In this document: positions 32,086 through 41,485 of the stretch, piece after piece
Layout: each line of letters opens with the position of its first letter
How positions within the stretch are numbered: the stretch's first letter is position 1
Assembly (NCBI RefSeq): GCF_014925385.1
Contig: NZ_JACSDK010000008.1
Coordinates: 1 to 64,000, forward strand
Source of the DNA: Pelagibius marinus
GTDB lineage: Bacteria; Pseudomonadota; Alphaproteobacteria; Kiloniellales; Kiloniellaceae
DNA: 64,000 bases
Direction of reading: 5' to 3'
Program-made: the position numbers and the translations under genes
Notes under the pieces: model-generated
The model's database searches: none
What the model was told of the DNA's origin: nothing
What the model saw: the letters and a program-made list of their open reading frames with translations, nothing else

Positions 32086-33687
32086 TCATTGCAGGTAGCG
32101 CAGCTTGTAGTAGTGGTCAAAACGCGCCGCATCGCCGCCGTCCACGTTCAGATACTGCAGCACATCGTCGGCGGCGCGCACGCCGGTGATATAGGCGCCG
32201 TGCACCGCCAGAGGCTGGTATTTCGGGTCATAGGCCGAGGCGACCGCCTCGCCGGCCCAGAACAGGGGCAGCGTCTCGCGCGGATCCTTCAGGGCCTCCC
32301 GCGCCTCCTTGGCCAGCATCCTGCCCTGGCGCCGCGGCGCGAAGGCGAGGTAGGAATTGCCGCCCTTGGCGAAGGGGTCCTTCGACCAGTCCTGGCGCAG
32401 GAAATTCGCCCGGAACTTGCCGCCGCGATCGGTAAAACCGGCCAGAACGCTCTTCTGGGTCCAGCGCCGCCCGCGTCCGTAGACCTGGCCCAGTGCCGCG
32501 AAGACGTGCGCCACGGCCTCCGCATCGCTCATCTCGGCGATCTGGTCGTGGTCCTGGTTCATCAGCAGCCCCGTCAGCACGTGCGGACCGAGATGTTCCT
32601 TGGGGAAGGACGAGAAGAAGGTCCGCGCCTTGCCGCGGGGATTGCTCAGCACCGTCATGTGCCCGGCGGATTCGCCGCCGTCGTCGATCCAGACCCGCTC
32701 CTTGAATTCCAGGCTGAACTTCGTGATCGCGCCCATGCGCACCAGGCCCAGGGCCTCGCGTTTGCGGTCTGTCAGCAGCGGCCCGAGGATGGCGTCGCCC
32801 TCGCCGCTCACGGGATTGAGCATCCCGGCGGAGAAGGTGCAGATGGCGCTGCGCCCGGTGAAGGTCTGGCCGCCCTGCGTGGTCACGACAACCCTGTCGT
32901 CCGCCGGGCGCTCGATCTTCACCACCTTTTTGGCGGTGGAACCGGCCCGGCTCTTCTCCAGCCGGCCGCCGGCTTTCTTGAACTCCTCGGCGATCTTCGC
33001 CGGCAGGCTGTCGAAGCCGCAGAGGCCGAAGGGTTTGACGTCGTCATGCTCCATGCGCAGTTCCTTGCGCTCCATGAGCTGGTCGACGATGGCGTCGGTC
33101 TTCAATCCCGCAATGGAGATCTCATTCAGGGGGCCCGGCGTGTGGGCCGAAAGCGTATAGCGCAGCAAGGCCAGGCCGCGCGCCGAGAGGTCGTTCTTGG
33201 CGGCATAGCGCTCGATGAAGGTTTCCGCCGTCATATCCGCGCTGGCTTTGGGGTCGAACTCCTGGATCTTCTGCAGGGCGTCGGGCAAATCCCAGAATTC
33301 CGGCTGGACGATCACCTCGGCCAGCATCTTCGTGCGCTTCCAGGGGCTGAAGTACATGCGGTTGCGGGGGATCTTCAGGATTCCCATGCCGCATTTATGC
33401 AGCGGCGAGGCGGAGAAGCCGTGCTTGCGCACCTCGCGCCAGAATTCCAGGTAGCGGTCCTGCTCGGCGATGTGGATGTACTCCGCCCCGCCCTCGACGG
33501 GTACCGGCTTGCCGCTCTTCTTCACGAAATTGTGGATCGACTTCATGCGCCCGCCGATGCGGTCCGAGCCTTCCAGCAGCAGCACCTTCAGGCCGGCCTG
33601 CTGCAGGTTGCGGGCGGCTGTGACGCCGCTGATCCCCGCGCCGAGCACGATGCAGTCGAAAAGCGTACCTGGTCCTGGTGTCGGCAT
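32086..33687 (-). CDS. FAD-dependent amine oxidase-like flavoprotein
   Basis: 533 aa. Dinucleotide motif IVLGAGISGVTAARNL (~13-28), then LLEGSDRIGGRMKSI typical of flavin monoamine oxidases, and the C-terminal LFWAGEAVASAYDP FAD site with YITGVRAADDV. The substrate is unknown; a carotenoid or protoporphyrinogen enzyme is less likely from these motifs. No signal peptide. Single gene, divergent from the aldose epimerase. Confidence 0.83.
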   Translation of the reverse strand: MPTPGPGTLFDCIVLGAGISGVTAARNLQQAGLKVLLLEGSDRIGGRMKSIHNFVKKSGKPVPVEGGAEYIHIAEQDRYLEFWREVRKHGFSASPLHKCGMGILKIPRNRMYFSPWKRTKMLAEVIVQPEFWDLPDALQKIQEFDPKASADMTAETFIERYAAKNDLSARGLALLRYTLSAHTPGPLNEISIAGLKTDAIVDQLMERKELRMEHDDVKPFGLCGFDSLPAKIAEEFKKAGGRLEKSRAGSTAKKVVKIERPADDRVVVTTQGGQTFTGRSAICTFSAGMLNPVSGEGDAILGPLLTDRKREALGLVRMGAITKFSLEFKERVWIDDGGESAGHMTVLSNPRGKARTFFSSFPKEHLGPHVLTGLLMNQDHDQIAEMSDAEAVAHVFAALGQVYGRGRRWTQKSVLAGFTDRGGKFRANFLRQDWSKDPFAKGGNSYLAFAPRRQGRMLAKEAREALKDPRETLPLFWAGEAVASAYDPKYQPLAVHGAYITGVRAADDVLQYLNVDGGDAARFDHYYKLRYLQ

Positions 33688-34072
33688 CTTGCAGTCCCCT
33701 TTTCAGGGGCCGCGAAGTGCCATGAGGCCGGCCCCCGACAGTCTCGGGTTGGATCGGACCTACCTGCGGACAATGCCCTGCGCCTGACTTGGCGGGGGAG
33801 AAATCACCGCGACATGCCCTGCGCGTCGCAGAATGAGCCTACGCCGGGCGGCGGCGGATTGCCACGCCCGGGCTGTGACCATTGCAGGACGAGTCATAAC
33901 AGGGTTTGCCGCTGATGGCCCCGGCAACACGGCACTACCCCTAAAGGAGGAGCGCCGCCGCCTGGAGGCATCACGCGCAATGCTCGGTGGCACAGACGGC
34001 GGAATTGCCCATAAGATGGACCGGAGCAGCGATAGCAGACGCAACCGCCGACAGAGGGAGACGAAGCACAGC
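33688..34072. other. Intergenic 385 bases, no gene seen
   Basis: Divergent promoter region of the flavoprotein and aldose epimerase. A strong GGAGGAG at about 33944-33950 has no start codon at a usable distance. An in-frame extension of the epimerase to 33833 exists but its sequence is not family-like. Confidence 0.5.
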
Positions 34073-34987
34073 ATGTCCGACAGCACGGAGGAATCTCCAC
34101 TTGTCTCCAGCGAACCGCTGGCGCTCACCGACGGCCTTGCGGAGGTGGAGGTGGCGCCGCAGGGCGGCTGCATCCTGGCCTACCGCTGGACCCGCGACGG
34201 CGAGACGGTCGACTGGCTGCGTCCGGCGCCGCCCGAGGCCGCGCCGGCGCCCACCGACACCGCCTGCTTTCCGCTGGTGCCCTACTCAAACCGCATCCGC
34301 GACGCCCATTTTGCCTTCGAGGGGCGCGACTACCGCCTGGCGCGCAACTTCGGTGACTCGCCGCACAGCATCCACGGCCACGGCTGGAAGGTACCGTGGC
34401 AAATAGCCGGGCGGACCGAAAGCAGCCTGGAGCTTGTCTACAGCCATGACGACGAGGACTGGCCCTCGTCCTACCGCGCCGGCCAGCGCTTCGCACTCCA
34501 CGACGGCGCTTTGAGCGTCGAAATCTCGGTTACCAACACCGGCGCGCGCGCCATGCCGGCGGGCCTCGGTCTGCACCCTTACTTTCCGCGCAGCCCGCAG
34601 TGCCGCCTCTCCGCCGCGCTGGAGGGTATGTGGAAGACCGACGCCGAGGTCATGCCCACGGAGCTGATCAAGGCGGACCTCAGCGGCGGTCTGCTGCCCG
34701 AGGAAGCGGCGCTCGACAACTGCTTCACCGGCTTTGCCGGTCAGGCCGTGATCGACTGGCCGGAGCGCCATGCCAGCCTTACCCTGCAGGCCGACGGCGA
34801 GCTGTCCTTCCTGGTGGTTTTCACCCCACCGGGTGAGGACTTCTTCTGCGTCGAGCCGGTGAGCCACAGCACCGACGCGGTCAACCTGGTCGCACAGCGC
34901 GACGATACCGGCCTCAAGGTGCTGCCGCCCGGCGAGCGCTTCGCCGCGACCCTGCACTTCATCCCGCGCCTGGACGCGGCCAAGTGA
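34073..34987 (+). CDS. Aldose 1-epimerase family protein
   Basis: 304 aa, galactose-mutarotase fold. His in SPHSIHGHGWK, LGLHPYFPRS, and the C-terminal Glu in FFCVEPVSHSTDAVN are the typical catalytic pair region. Interconverts sugar anomers. ATG 34073 is chosen because homology begins there. It overlaps the next gene by four bases (GTGA). Confidence 0.87.
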   Translation: MSDSTEESPLVSSEPLALTDGLAEVEVAPQGGCILAYRWTRDGETVDWLRPAPPEAAPAPTDTACFPLVPYSNRIRDAHFAFEGRDYRLARNFGDSPHSIHGHGWKVPWQIAGRTESSLELVYSHDDEDWPSSYRAGQRFALHDGALSVEISVTNTGARAMPAGLGLHPYFPRSPQCRLSAALEGMWKTDAEVMPTELIKADLSGGLLPEEAALDNCFTGFAGQAVIDWPERHASLTLQADGELSFLVVFTPPGEDFFCVEPVSHSTDAVNLVAQRDDTGLKVLPPGERFAATLHFIPRLDAAK

Positions 34988-36468
34988 CGGCAAGCGGCGA
35001 CAAGGCGCCGCCGGAAGCAGAACCCAGCACCGGCCTGGGACGCCGGCCGAGCCGGCCCGCCGTCCTGCTGGGGCCCTGGCTCGTCGCCCTCATGGGCTGC
35101 GAACTGCTGACGCTCTTCGCCGACAGCAGCGTCGCCGAACGGATCACCGAAATCCTGCTGCTGGGCGTGCCGCTGCTCGGCTGGCGACGCCTGCGCCTGC
35201 GCGAGGCCTACCTGCTGTGCCTCTGCGGCCTGCTGCTGCTGCTCGCCCTCCTCTATGATCCGCAGCCCTGGGAACTGGCCCTGCACGGCCTGGACCGCGC
35301 CGGCTTTCTGGCGGCCTTCATCCTGCTCATGGGTCTGCTGCGCGAAGGCGGCATCACCTCGCCCGCGGTCCTGCAGTGCGGCACCTACGTGACTCAACAG
35401 CCGCCGCAGTGGCGCTTCCTTGCCGTCTTCCTGGGCAGCCACTTCTTTTCGGTGCTGATCAACCTCGGCTCGCTCAGCCTCCTGGCGCCGATCATCCAGC
35501 GCGGCGTGCGCGGCGACGACAAGCAGCGCGAGGACCTGGACGAGATCGCCCTGGTGCGCGAACGCCGCCAGCTGTCGGCCCTGCTGCGCGGCTTCGCCTG
35601 GTTCCTGCTCTGGGCGCCGACGGCGGTGACCCAGGCGATCCTGCCGACCCTCATTCCCGGCGTCGATCCCGGCCGGGTGCTGATCATCGGCGGCCTGCTC
35701 TCCCTTGTCATGCTTGCCGTCAGCTGGGGTGAGGATGCGCTGCGCTGGTATCCGCTGCGCCGCCGGCTGCGCGCCAGCGGCCAGTTGCCGCAACGCCAGA
35801 ACCTGCCGCTGCCGCGTGGCGCCCTGCTGCGCCTCGCCGCGGTCAGCGCCCTGCTGTTCGGCCTGACGCTGCTGTTCACCCGCTGGGGCGAGGTGCTGCT
35901 GGTCGGCGGCGTCATGCTGGCCGCGCCGGCCGTGTTGCTGGTCTGGGTTTTTCTGCAGCAGATGGAGCGCGGCGTACTGGCACGCCTTGCCGGCACCCTG
36001 CAGCGTCTAGGCGAAGTCACCGGCACCGGCCTGCCGTCCTTCCTGCGCGAGGCGGTCTCGCTCGCCTGCGCGGGCTTCATCGGCACGGTGGCCGCGGCGC
36101 TGGTGCCGGCCGAGCAGGTCGCCAGCGCCCTTTCGGTCCAGGACCTGCCGGGCTGGGCCTTCCTCTCGCTGCTGTCGCTCTTCGTCTGGCTCGGCGGACA
36201 GGTCGCCCTCAGCCCCATCACCACCGCCGTCTTCCTGGGCAGCCTGGTCGCGGAACTCGGCCCCGTGCCCGCCGATCCCTCCATGATCGTGCTGGCCATC
36301 GCCGCCGGCTGCGCCATCTGCACCCTGGGCGCGCCCTTCGCCTCGGGCACGCTGATGCTGGCGCGCGCCTCGGGCTATAGCGGCGTCGAGCTGACGTGGA
36401 AGTGGAATTCGGCCTATACGCTCGGTTCCATGGCCGTTCTGGCGGTCTTCTACGCCCTCCTCACCTGA
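34984..36468 (+). CDS. Polytopic membrane protein of unknown function
   Basis: 494 aa with about 11-12 hydrophobic segments spread over the length and a cytoplasmic-looking charged loop near residues 175-195. The re-entrant-like GGQVALSPITTAVFLGSL and CTLGAPFASGTLMLARASG stretches recall ion-transporter superfamily (IT/CitMHS) permeases, but I do not recognise the family. GTG at 34984 overlaps the aldose-epimerase stop, so it is probably co-translated. A sugar-acid transporter would fit the context; that is inference. Confidence 0.72.
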   Translation: MTASGDKAPPEAEPSTGLGRRPSRPAVLLGPWLVALMGCELLTLFADSSVAERITEILLLGVPLLGWRRLRLREAYLLCLCGLLLLLALLYDPQPWELALHGLDRAGFLAAFILLMGLLREGGITSPAVLQCGTYVTQQPPQWRFLAVFLGSHFFSVLINLGSLSLLAPIIQRGVRGDDKQREDLDEIALVRERRQLSALLRGFAWFLLWAPTAVTQAILPTLIPGVDPGRVLIIGGLLSLVMLAVSWGEDALRWYPLRRRLRASGQLPQRQNLPLPRGALLRLAAVSALLFGLTLLFTRWGEVLLVGGVMLAAPAVLLVWVFLQQMERGVLARLAGTLQRLGEVTGTGLPSFLREAVSLACAGFIGTVAAALVPAEQVASALSVQDLPGWAFLSLLSLFVWLGGQVALSPITTAVFLGSLVAELGPVPADPSMIVLAIAAGCAICTLGAPFASGTLMLARASGYSGVELTWKWNSAYTLGSMAVLAVFYALLT

Positions 36469-36471
36469 GGC

Positions 36472-36500
36472 ATTTTCATCTAGTGAGAATTTTCATATAG
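36472..36500. promoter_or_regulatory. Two direct repeats upstream of the SLC13 gene
   Basis: ATTTTCATCTAG (36472-36483) and ATTTTCATATAG (36489-36500) repeat with one mismatch and 17-base spacing, in AT-rich sequence of an otherwise GC-rich gap. Candidate binding sites for a regulator of the permease at 36694. The remaining gap to 36693 holds no clear gene. Confidence 0.45.
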
Positions 36501-36693
36501 AATGCAATGGGAGGCCGTTGAATCGGCTTCCCGATTGGCGCAGAAATCCGCGCCGTGTTCTTCCGTAAGGGGCGATATGCAAGGGAATCACCTTCCGCTT
36601 CGCGTAACGAATTGGGGCTTTCGCTGCGAACCGGCGTCCCAGCGGCGCCCGAATCGCGTCCTCAACAGCCGGCAACCTGGCTAGAGCGCTCCC

Positions 36694-38580
36694 ATGATCG
36701 CCCCGGAACTCATCGCGCCCTTCCAAATGGGCGTTCTCTTCCTGCTGATCGTCGTGGCGCTGACGATTTTCGCCACCGAGGCCCTGTCGATCGAGCTGAC
36801 CTCGCTGGCGGTCATCGCGGCGCTGCTGGTCTTCTTTCATTTCTTCCCGGTCATCGGGCCCGACGGGGAAGACAAGCTGGATTTGCGCCATCTCTTCTCG
36901 GGCTTCGCCAACCCGGCGCTGATCGCCGTGCTGGCCCTGCTGGTCCTGGGCGAAGGCCTGACCCGCACCGGCGTGCTGGACGAAGCGGCCAACACCGTCA
37001 TCCAGTTCACCAAGCAGAACCGCGCGGTCGCCGTCGCCCTCATGCTGGTGGTGGTGATGTTCTTCAGCGCCGTCCTGAACAACATCCCGGTGGTGGTGCT
37101 CTTCGTTCCCATTATGCAGGTGCTGACCCGCCGCTTCCGACAATCGCCCAGCCGCTACATGATGCTGCTCAGCTTCGCCTCGGTACTGGGCGGCATGACC
37201 ACCCTGATCGGCTCCTCCACCAACCTGCTGGTGTCCCTGGAACTGGACGACCTCGGCGAAGAGCCTTTCGGCTTCTTCGATTTCACCGTCCCGGGGCTGG
37301 TGTTGGCCGGCAGCGGCCTGATCTACCTGTTCTTCGTCGCGCCGCGCCTGCTGCCCGACCGGGCGCCGCTGGGCGGCGTGATGGAAGAGCGCAGCCGCCA
37401 CTTCATGGCGCAGGTCTCCGTCACCCAGGGCTCCCGGCTGGTCGGCCTGGCGCCGGTCGGCGGCATCTTCCCGGACCTGAAAGACGTGACCGTGCTGATG
37501 ATCCAGCGCGGCGAGCGCGCCATGGTGCCGCCCTTCGAGGACCTGACCCTGGAGGTCGGCGACATGATCATCCTGGCCGCCACCCGCCAGGCGCTCGGCG
37601 CCCTGGCCAAGGGCGAGCCGGAGCTGCTGCATCCCGAGCTCATGGCCGACGCCTTCCGCGGCCCCGAGGAGAACCACGACGGCGAGGCCACTGCGCATCG
37701 CCCGCCCTGGACCGTCAGCGGACAGATCCAGGCGGAGGTCATGGTACGGCCGGAATCGGAGGTCGTCGGCCGCACCCTGGAAGAGGTCGGCTTCCGCTAC
37801 AAGCATCACTGCGTCGTGCTGGGCATCGAGCGCCGCAGCCGCATGCTGCGCGAGCGCATCACGCGCATTCCCCTGAAGGACGGCGACGTGCTGCTGATCC
37901 AGGGCCGGCCCGAAGACGTCGACCGCCTGCGCGGGGAGCGCAGCGTGGTGCTGATGGAGTGGTCGCGTCAGCCCCTGGTGACGCCGCAGTACCAGCGCAT
38001 CGCAGCGGCCATCTTCCTGGCGGTCATCGCCGCTTCGGCCAGCGGCGTGGTGCCCATCGCCCTGGCCGCCTTCTGCGGTGCCTCGGTCATGATCGCCTCG
38101 GGCATTCTCTCCATCGGCGATGCCGTGAGGGTGCTGGACCGCAAGATCGTCCTCACCATCGCCATGGCCCTGGCCCTGGGTTCGGCCATGCAGGAGACCG
38201 GCGGCGCCACCTTCCTGGCCGAACAGCTCATGAGCGCCATGGCGGGCGCGTCGCCGGGCCATGTGCTCTCCGCCTTCTTCCTGCTGATGGCGCTGCTGTC
38301 CAACGTGCTCAGCACCAAGGCCACCGCGGTGCTCTTCACCCCCATCGCCGTCGACCTGGCGCGGGTTATGGGGCTGCCGGTGGAGCCCTTCGCGGTGGCG
38401 GTGATCTTCGCCTCCAACTGCTCCTTCGCCTCGCCCATCGGCTATCAGACCAACCTGGTGGTGATGACGCCCGGCAACTACCGCTTCATGGATTTCGTGC
38501 GCGTCGGCCTGCCGCTGATCCTGCTGGTCTGGGTCGCCTTCACTCTGTTTGCCCCGTGGTATTACGGCCTGCCGCGGTGA
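36694..38580 (+). CDS. SLC13/DASS permease with two RCK-C (TrkA-C) domains
   Basis: 628 aa. N-terminal membrane half (residues ~8-225) with SLC13 motifs FFSAVLNNIPVVVLFVP and IGSSTNLLVS. Two cytoplasmic TrkA-C domains follow (~230-310 and ~345-420). The second membrane half (~430-625) has LSNVLSTKATAVLF and SNCSFASPIGYQTN. This layout is known for sulfate or organic-anion permeases. It overlaps the convergent MipZ-like gene by 41 bases. Confidence 0.88.
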   Translation: MIAPELIAPFQMGVLFLLIVVALTIFATEALSIELTSLAVIAALLVFFHFFPVIGPDGEDKLDLRHLFSGFANPALIAVLALLVLGEGLTRTGVLDEAANTVIQFTKQNRAVAVALMLVVVMFFSAVLNNIPVVVLFVPIMQVLTRRFRQSPSRYMMLLSFASVLGGMTTLIGSSTNLLVSLELDDLGEEPFGFFDFTVPGLVLAGSGLIYLFFVAPRLLPDRAPLGGVMEERSRHFMAQVSVTQGSRLVGLAPVGGIFPDLKDVTVLMIQRGERAMVPPFEDLTLEVGDMIILAATRQALGALAKGEPELLHPELMADAFRGPEENHDGEATAHRPPWTVSGQIQAEVMVRPESEVVGRTLEEVGFRYKHHCVVLGIERRSRMLRERITRIPLKDGDVLLIQGRPEDVDRLRGERSVVLMEWSRQPLVTPQYQRIAAAIFLAVIAASASGVVPIALAAFCGASVMIASGILSIGDAVRVLDRKIVLTIAMALALGSAMQETGGATFLAEQLMSAMAGASPGHVLSAFFLLMALLSNVLSTKATAVLFTPIAVDLARVMGLPVEPFAVAVIFASNCSFASPIGYQTNLVVMTPGNYRFMDFVRVGLPLILLVWVAFTLFAPWYYGLPR

Positions 38581-39802
38581 CCACCGCCTCGATCAGGTCG
38601 CCGACCTCCTCGCGGGCATTCTTAAGGCTGGCGCTGCTGCCGTGCGGCAGCTCCGCCGCCATCAGGTCGAACAGCGTCAGGCCGCGGAAGAACAGGCCGC
38701 GGAAGACCACGCGCTCGGAAAAGCCGGGCTGCAGGCGGAAGCCCAGGCGTTCGGAGAGCACATCGAGCAGCTGCGTCATCTCCCGGGCGTTGCGTGTGTC
38801 GAGGTGGCCGGTGCGGTTGCGGGCGACGACCCAGTCTATCGCCGGCACGCCGGCCTGCCTGCGCCGCTCGCGTTCTTCCCACACCAGCCGGCAGAAGGCG
38901 CTGGGCGCCCGCACCTCCCGGCTCTGAGTGTTGATCTCCGCCAGAGCGTCCACGTCGATGAAGCTGTCGTTGATCGGCGTGACCAGCACGTCGGCCAATC
39001 CATAGGCGGCATTCGACAGGCTGCTGGCGTGGCCGGGGGTATCGATCACCACCACGTCATGATCCGACAATTCCCCCAGGACCGCCTCAAGGCGGTTGCG
39101 CTCCTCCAGGCTCGGCCCGGTACCGGCCTCCGGAGCATCGAAGCGCCGGTAACGGGGCACCACCAGGTTCCGGGCGGACTGCTTGGCTGCCCGCGCGCGA
39201 AGCTCCAGAAAGCGGGACAGAGTCCCCTGGCGGCCGTCGAGATCGACGCAGGCGACGCGCTTTCCCTTGTCGGCCAGACCCATGGCCAGATGGATGGCGG
39301 TGGTGGACTTGCCGGTACCGCCCTTCTCGTTGCCGACGACGATGACGCTGCCGCCCCCCCGCCTGGCCGCTTCCCGCGGCGGCGGCTGTGGGGCGGGCTG
39401 GCCCAGCGCGGCGGCGATCTCCGCGAGCGCCCCGCGGACTTCCGGACTCGGCGTTCCGTCGGCCAGTGCGACCGCTTCGGCAACCCGCATCAGCAACGCC
39501 AGCGCATCCGGATTCTCCGCCAGACGGGCGAGGCTGGCCAGGGCGCCGGCCCGTGCCGCCCTGCCGTCCGCCCTCAAGCGGTCAAGGCTGTTCTCGAAGC
39601 CGCGAACCGCCTGCGCCAGGTCGAAGCCTTGCTGCTCGTGCAACTCGTCGAGAATTCGGTCGATGGTGGCGCGCCGCGCCAGACTGACCGCCGGCTCCGC
39701 GGCAGCGACCACCGCCGCCGCCGCAAGGCAGCCTTTCATCAGTGACGGCCTGCGCGACCAACCGTGCAGTACGCCACCGGCAAACTTGCCCAACAAGGTC
39801 AC
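38540..39802 (-). CDS. MipZ-like division ATPase with TerB-like N-terminal region
   Basis: 420 aa. Residues ~152-410 follow Caulobacter MipZ: VGNEKGGTGKST (~157-168), ACVDLDGRQGTLSRF, DVVVIDTPGH, LVTPINDSFIDVD, DWVVARNR and the RVVFRGLFFRGLTLFDL end. MipZ places the division plane by inhibiting FtsZ. Before it, residues ~40-135 are helical with a LADGTPSPEVRG stretch like the acidic motif of TerB. GTG 39802 is chosen with GGGGGG upstream; a TTG at 39910 is possible. It could be a MipZ paralogue and not the division protein itself. Confidence 0.78.
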   Translation of the reverse strand: MTLLGKFAGGVLHGWSRRPSLMKGCLAAAAVVAAAEPAVSLARRATIDRILDELHEQQGFDLAQAVRGFENSLDRLRADGRAARAGALASLARLAENPDALALLMRVAEAVALADGTPSPEVRGALAEIAAALGQPAPQPPPREAARRGGGSVIVVGNEKGGTGKSTTAIHLAMGLADKGKRVACVDLDGRQGTLSRFLELRARAAKQSARNLVVPRYRRFDAPEAGTGPSLEERNRLEAVLGELSDHDVVVIDTPGHASSLSNAAYGLADVLVTPINDSFIDVDALAEINTQSREVRAPSAFCRLVWEERERRRQAGVPAIDWVVARNRTGHLDTRNAREMTQLLDVLSERLGFRLQPGFSERVVFRGLFFRGLTLFDLMAAELPHGSSASLKNAREEVGDLIEAVVTAAGRNTTGQTE

Positions 39803-40046
39803 TGGCCGCCCCCCGCAGCAAGTGCGCCTGCCGGACAACCGCCGCGTGCGGCAGCGCTCTGTTGCGCCTTTCCGCCCCGGCGGCTGTGGACAGGCCTCCC
39901 CTGGGGTCAAGCATAACGCGATTGAGCAGGCCGGACAGAATTTTCACTAAGCGCTTCTGGAAGCTCGCGGTTCCAGTCGGCGCCGCAGGGGTGCTGTGGA
40001 AAAGAAGCCGCCCGAATCGGCCGGGGCCTCGGGCAGCCAAAGGGCA

Positions 40047-40754
40047 CTAACCCAGCGGCGCGACCGGCGCTGTGCAGTTTTCAGCGCCACGAAAGACGCA
40101 GAGACGGTAGCGAATGAGCACGGCATACGCTTCCAGGTAGCGGTTAACGTCGGCCCAGCTCTTGAAGGAAGTGCCGTCGAAACTGGCCTGGCCGAAATGG
40201 CGGTCGACGGTGGCGCCCAGCACTTCGCCGGTCACGGCGTCTGTCCATTCGGCCTCCACCAGCAGATCGGCGCCGGGGGAGATGGGGCTGGTCAGGGCGT
40301 CGCTGACAACCTGCTTTTCAGGGTCGTCGCGAGCGACCAGGGCAACGGTGTCCATCGCCACCGGCTCCTGCGTGGCGGGCAGCACGGCGAACTGTACCCG
40401 GACGGTGCCCCGCTGCGGTTCCAGCGCCAGCAGGTAGTCCTTGCCCAGTTCCCGGCCCATGAGGATGTGGAAGTTGTTCGCCAGGGTCTGACGGTCGCCC
40501 GGCGAAACCGTACGCATCGCCTCCAGCGGCGCAAAGTACATGACCGGGTCGAGCATGATCTTGTCATAGCTGCCGTCGCGGGCGCGCTCGCTGATGTAGA
40601 CCAGATCGGGGGCGAACTCGCCTTTGCCCGGCCTCAAGTCCGCCTGGATCTCGGCGGGCAGGATCGCGGAGGTATTGGATCCGGCGCCGCCTTCCATAGC
40701 GGCGCAGGCGGCCAGCAGCCCCAGCAATCCCATCGACATCAAGTGGCGCGGCAT
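40047..40754 (-). CDS. DUF3313-like outer-membrane lipoprotein
   Basis: 235 aa. Lipobox [11 protein letters not shown] at residues ~10-20 with the lipidated Cys at about 17. The rest resembles DUF3313 lipoproteins ([45 protein letters not shown]). The start ATG 40754 has GAGGAGG five bases upstream. Function unknown. Single gene, divergent from the DUF454 gene. Confidence 0.8.
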   Translation of the reverse strand: MPRHLMSMGLLGLLAACAAMEGGAGSNTSAILPAEIQADLRPGKGEFAPDLVYISERARDGSYDKIMLDPVMYFAPLEAMRTVSPGDRQTLANNFHILMGRELGKDYLLALEPQRGTVRVQFAVLPATQEPVAMDTVALVARDDPEKQVVSDALTSPISPGADLLVEAEWTDAVTGEVLGATVDRHFGQASFDGTSFKSWADVNRYLEAYAVLIRYRLCVFRGAENCTAPVAPLG

Positions 40755-40935
40755 GGATTCCTCCTCGTTCCGGTTGCACCGCAAGATGCGATGCCTGACC
40801 CGCGGGTGGCAACGAAAAATGCGCCGCAGCCGGCCCACGGGCCGCCCCGGTCAACCCAATCTAAAGAAAACCTTGGTATCCCGGCCGGGCTGTCCTATTT
40901 CGTTACCGAGCAATCATTCGAGGCCGCCAGCCAGC

Positions 40936-41373
40936 ATGACCAGCCGAAGCGCCACCGAAAATGACCGCGACATCAGTGCCCGCCGCCGGCTGGCCTGGGC
41001 CTGGACAGCCGCGGGCTACGCCTTCTTCGGCATCGGCCTGCTGGGGACGGTGCTGCCGGTTCTGCCGACCACCATCTTCTGGATTGTCGCCGCCGGCTGC
41101 TTCGCCAAGGGTTGCCCGGCCATGGCCCGCAAGATCTTCGCCTGGCCCGGCATCGGCCCGGCGGTCGAGGCTTTCCTCAGCCACGGCGTCATCGGGCGCA
41201 AGGCCAAGGTCAGCGCGCTGATCGGCATGGCCGCGGGCAGCGCCATCGTACTGCTGACCGTGCTGTCGCTGCCGGCCAAGCTGGTGACCATCGCGGTCAT
41301 CGCCCTGGCGGCGCTCTATGTCGTCAGCCGTCCGGAACGCCTGCCGGAAAGCGAAGTGGGAACCGGCGACTGA
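40936..41373 (+). CDS. DUF454 (YbaN-like) inner-membrane protein
   Basis: 145 aa. Hydrophobic segments at ~20-55 and ~85-130 with the family motif [28 protein letters not shown] and [11 protein letters not shown]. Role unknown in the family. Confidence 0.87.
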   Translation: MTSRSATENDRDISARRRLAWAWTAAGYAFFGIGLLGTVLPVLPTTIFWIVAAGCFAKGCPAMARKIFAWPGIGPAVEAFLSHGVIGRKAKVSALIGMAAGSAIVLLTVLSLPAKLVTIAVIALAALYVVSRPERLPESEVGTGD

Positions 41374-41485
41374 GGCACGCCCTCAGCCTCGCCGGTCGTC
41401 GCCCAGACATAGGAAAAGCTCGACTCAGATTGTCTATCCGAGTTGACGCGCCCGTGCCGATCACCCGGCCGAAAGACGGACTTCC

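Noticed and set aside
33944-33950. GGAGGAG ribosome-site-like sequence
   Set aside because: No start codon at suitable distance.
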